Positions 63,990-64,000 of a stretch of 64,000 bases of DNA are shown one piece after another. The notes beneath the pieces are model-generated. The model was given only the letters and a program-made list of their open reading frames with translations, searched no databases and was not told where the DNA came from. A program made the translations under genes and the position numbers. Location: assembly GCA_905160935.1 (NCBI GenBank), contig CAJHZI010000495.1, positions 329,001 to 393,000 of the forward strand. Reading direction: 5' to 3'. The stretch is from Enchytraeus crypticus (taxonomy: Eukaryota > Annelida > Clitellata > Enchytraeida > Enchytraeidae). Each line of letters starts with the position of its first letter. The stretch's first letter is position 1.

Positions 63990-64000
63990 CTAATTGAATT

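Overview
The window is nuclear DNA from an invertebrate animal. It is AT-rich, with short coding exons, GT/AG introns, several SINE families, LINE remnants and a very high density of tandem repeats. I cannot name the species from the sequence. Exons were built by hand from reading frame, splice phase and remembered family conservation; no alignment was run.

Layout. (1) 1-7100: intergenic, with 5S-rRNA-derived SINEs, decayed LINE pieces and an AT microsatellite. (2) 7110-12254, minus strand: a complete six-exon ARL5-type small GTPase, 178 residues. (3) 12255-16155: intergenic between head-to-head genes, with an inverted SINE pair and a possible solo LTR. (4) 16156-39389, plus strand: 28 coding exons of the ankyrin-repeat regulatory subunit of protein phosphatase 6 (ANKRD28/44/52 type), about 1,035 residues and lacking only a short N-terminal exon. 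(5) 39390-46179: repeat-rich gap. (6) 46180-49946, plus strand: the 3' part of an unnamed gene with a U1/matrin-type zinc finger. (7) 50300-52600: SINE, LINE and dispersed repeats. (8) 52994-57088, or possibly to 63989, plus strand: a small acidic, probably coiled-coil protein I do not recognise. (9) 57100-64000: mostly featureless AT-rich DNA with a few repeats.

The main unexpected signal is at exon boundaries. Many boundaries in three of the four genes sit inside or next to tandem arrays whose units copy the splice site together with 6 to about 80 bases of the adjoining exon. I call these splice-junction echoes. They occur at acceptors (ankyrin exons 3, 8, 18, 22, 23, 24; zinc-finger exons at 46180, 47115, 48777) and at donors (ARL5 exon 2; ankyrin exons 7 and 23), and the terminal ankyrin exon has seeded an array in its own 3' UTR. 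Copies range from nearly identical to strongly decayed. This fits repeated tandem duplication across exon edges, which is neutral when one outer copy keeps working. Two donor-side arrays also leave the retained intron open in the exon frame.

Other notable items are two long intronic hairpins before ankyrin exon 16, an inverted minisatellite around a 5S-derived SINE, and at least three tRNA-like SINE families. The genes are unrelated in function: a Golgi-type ARF-like GTPase, a PP6 scaffold subunit, a zinc-finger protein and a small coiled-coil protein.
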